DNA of 64,000 nucleotides from Erpobdella octoculata (taxonomy: Eukaryota > Annelida > Clitellata > Hirudinida > Erpobdellidae). The stretch is from positions 23,451,163 through 23,515,162 of the forward strand of contig OZ022242.1 of the NCBI GenBank assembly GCA_963978895.1, given 5' to 3'. The notes under the pieces are model-generated. The model was not told where the DNA came from. It searched no databases and worked only from the letters and a program-made list of their open reading frames with translations. A program made the translations under genes and the position numbers. Below, one piece after another: positions 62,200 to 64,000 of the stretch. The stretch's first letter is position 1. The number at the start of each line of letters is the position of its first letter.

Positions 62200-64000
62200 A
62201 TGGAGTTTGTGTTTGAGAATAAATTATTTTTAAACCGATTTAGAGTATTGGAAAAAATTAAAAATAAAATCGATTCAGCCAAGTGCGCCACTTTTTTCAA
62301 TCGAGTTTGCCTAAAAGAACATATAGCGCCGAAGTATTCAAAAACTACTACTTGCTCGATTTCGGCTACAAATCGAAATGCAAAAGTTGAAGATCTTCTA
62401 CAATCTCAGATTGTGCAGAAAGAACGAGAACTTAAAGAATTACAGGCAAGGTACGCAGAAGAAATGTCTACAACCACAGAAGACAACTTTGGTACAGACG
62501 TCCATAAATTCCTCCAACTTGTCAACGAACACTTTACGAAATCCGAACGTGTGAAGGAAGTTAAAATTGTTAAAAAACTTTCTCGATTGTATGGAGGTCT
62601 GTTACTATTTAAACAAAATTGTACTACATACGTTAATTTGTCCGATTATAAATTGTCTGACGATGAATGTGACTTTTTAATGCTCGGTTATAATTATCAT
62701 TTACGTAAACCTTATGATCAACTACACAAACAAACCGAACTTGAAATATTGTACAATGATATCTTAAATTTAGAAGCCAAAAATAAAATTACTGTAAAAT
62801 CAACTTTGAAGCCTCTATTACTAGCTGAAGGTTATAAACATCGATGCTCAAATTTTAAGTCTACCTTACCTAAGAAGTTATTGAATGCTGCCTCTCAACT
62901 ACGTAAAAATACTCAGATAATTATTCGTAAAGCTGACAAATCACCTACGTACGTCATTTTAAATCGTGACAATTATTTTTCCAAACTCAATACAATTCTC
63001 TCTGACAGCTCTAAATTTCAAAAAGTGAAAGCTGATCCTACTGTTAAGATCAGATCTAAACTAAATAAGATCATTGCGACTCTTATTAAAAAGAAGATAA
63101 CAATTTTTTCTAAAATAATAGGTGACTATAAACCTGGTTATATTTACGGTAATGTTAAAATACATAAGAAAGATAACTCATTAAGACCTATTATTTCACA
63201 ATGTCCTGCTGTTACTTATAATGTTGCTAAAGAAATTAATAAAATTATTTCTCCTTATTGTCCTTCTCAATATAGTCTTAAATCTTCTTATGATTTTGTT
63301 GATCTTATTCATAGTAATGGAAGTTCTAATATAATTGCGTCTTTAGATGTTGAAAGTTTGTTTACCAACGTACCTGTTATAGACACTATAAATATAATTT
63401 GTAAGTGTGTTTATTCACATCCTAGTATTCAACCTCCTCAAATCAGCCCTGAAGTCTTGAAAGAATTACTTTATATATGTACAACGCAATCTCCTTTTTT
63501 ATCACCTAATGGAGACTTATATGTACAAATTGACGGTGTAGCTATGGGGTCCCCGTTGGGCCCGACTTTCGCTAATTTTTATATGGGTGATCTTGAAGCA
63601 CGTGTATTTGAAAATCACACCAAACCTTTTCTGTATTGCCGTTATGTTGATGATATATTTGTTTCAGTTGATAACTTAGAAGAACTATTTAAACTGAGAG
63701 ATGCATTTGTAAAAAATTCTAAACTACAATTTACTTATGAACTTGCTAATAATAAACATCAAATTCCTTTTTTGGATACTTTAGTTACACGAAATGTATC
63801 AAAACTATCTTGCCAGGTCTATACTAAACCCACAAACACAGGCAATTGTCTTAATTATAATAGCGATTGTCCTGAAAGATATAAGCTAAATGTAATCAAT
63901 AATTATATTAATAGGGCCTATAAATTTTCCGAAACATGGTCTGATTTTCACCATGAAATTCTACAAGTGAAACAACTTTTGATAAATAATAATTATTCTA
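62200..64000 (+). CDS. Penelope-like reverse transcriptase, second copy, cut by the window end
   Basis: Starts as in the copy at 59325 and remains open for 600 codons to the edge of the window, through catalytic YVDDIFV. No difference from the first copy was noticed. The GIY-YIG domain lies beyond the edge. Confidence 0.92.
   Translation, partial: MEFVFENKLFLNRFRVLEKIKNKIDSAKCATFFNRVCLKEHIAPKYSKTTTCSISATNRNAKVEDLLQSQIVQKERELKELQARYAEEMSTTTEDNFGTDVHKFLQLVNEHFTKSERVKEVKIVKKLSRLYGGLLLFKQNCTTYVNLSDYKLSDDECDFLMLGYNYHLRKPYDQLHKQTELEILYNDILNLEAKNKITVKSTLKPLLLAEGYKHRCSNFKSTLPKKLLNAASQLRKNTQIIIRKADKSPTYVILNRDNYFSKLNTILSDSSKFQKVKADPTVKIRSKLNKIIATLIKKKITIFSKIIGDYKPGYIYGNVKIHKKDNSLRPIISQCPAVTYNVAKEINKIISPYCPSQYSLKSSYDFVDLIHSNGSSNIIASLDVESLFTNVPVIDTINIICKCVYSHPSIQPPQISPEVLKELLYICTTQSPFLSPNGDLYVQIDGVAMGSPLGPTFANFYMGDLEARVFENHTKPFLYCRYVDDIFVSVDNLEELFKLRDAFVKNSKLQFTYELANNKHQIPFLDTLVTRNVSKLSCQVYTKPTNTGNCLNYNSDCPERYKLNVINNYINRAYKFSETWSDFHHEILQVKQLLINNNYS

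Larger units (their letters stand above)
58798..64000 (+). mobile_element. Penelope-like retroelement array: inverted fragment, partial 3' copy, full copy, second copy
   Basis: Order: (a) 58798-58987, a reversed copy of the element's 5' leader and ORF start; (b) 58988-59233, the 3' end of a preceding copy, matching 61863-62108; (c) a full copy to about 62108; (d) a second copy whose ORF starts at 62200 and runs off the window. The repeat period is 2875 bp (59325 to 62200), and I saw no differences between the compared parts. Head-to-tail copies with an inverted, truncated piece at the 5' side are the known layout of Penelope-like insertions. An array collapsed or expanded during assembly cannot be ruled out. 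Confidence 0.93.

Overview
This is nuclear DNA from an AT-rich animal genome, most likely an invertebrate. It has three spliced host genes with GT-AG (and at least one GC-AG) introns, very long microsatellites, and a dense mixture of transposons from nearly every eukaryotic class. I cannot assign the phylum from the sequence alone. Most of the window is mobile DNA, much of it nested. Splice sites and element ends were read by eye from the sequence, and transposon clade names are by resemblance to family motifs.

Host genes. (1) A complete eight-exon minus-strand gene (13913-16166) encodes a 317-residue mitochondrial tricarboxylate/citrate carrier (SLC25A1 type). (2) A complete fifteen-exon minus-strand gene (23165-37834) encodes an 878-residue AMPA-type ionotropic glutamate receptor. 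Its introns hold a near-intact Ty3/gypsy element (25915-30788), a pair of nested hAT elements (32107-35311) and a short non-autonomous Helitron (36982-37539). (3) The first two exons of a membrane-anchored short-chain dehydrogenase/reductase gene lie on the plus strand (54858-58700). The first intron is filled with Helitrons, and a Penelope-like array follows exon 2.

Mobile layout, left to right: end of a frameshifted Ty3/gypsy integrase (1-879); an intron-containing autonomous Helitron, broken by a nonsense codon, a 7-bp duplication and a LINE insertion (1324 to about 10135); a 5'-truncated LINE with a TTATC-type tail (to 11785); LINE remnants (12420, 18590); nested TIR elements (17221-18403); a foldback-like element whose arms are 15-bp tandem repeats (19375-20807); the receptor gene with its insertions; a 1.18-kb (TACA)n array followed by a LINE with a restriction-like endonuclease domain that is flanked on its other side by the same repeat (39020-44070); a two-ORF CR1/L2-like LINE split by an LTR element and by a hAT-like MITE (about 46060-53651); a Helitron-rich zone (53950-58320); and a Penelope-like tandem array with hammerhead-ribozyme-like cores (58798-64000).

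Recurrent themes. A family of short non-autonomous Helitrons ends in a CGGGT/ACCCG hairpin plus CTAG and carries a GGGAGCG-type purine minisatellite. A second Helitron family carries 157-bp tandem repeats. GGCCCGGCC-rich and GGTTCGGTTC-rich hAT-like MITEs occur several times. The most unusual items are the LINE sitting inside a TACA/CATA microsatellite, the foldback-like element, the ribozyme-bearing Penelope array, and the Helitron pairs joined end to end.
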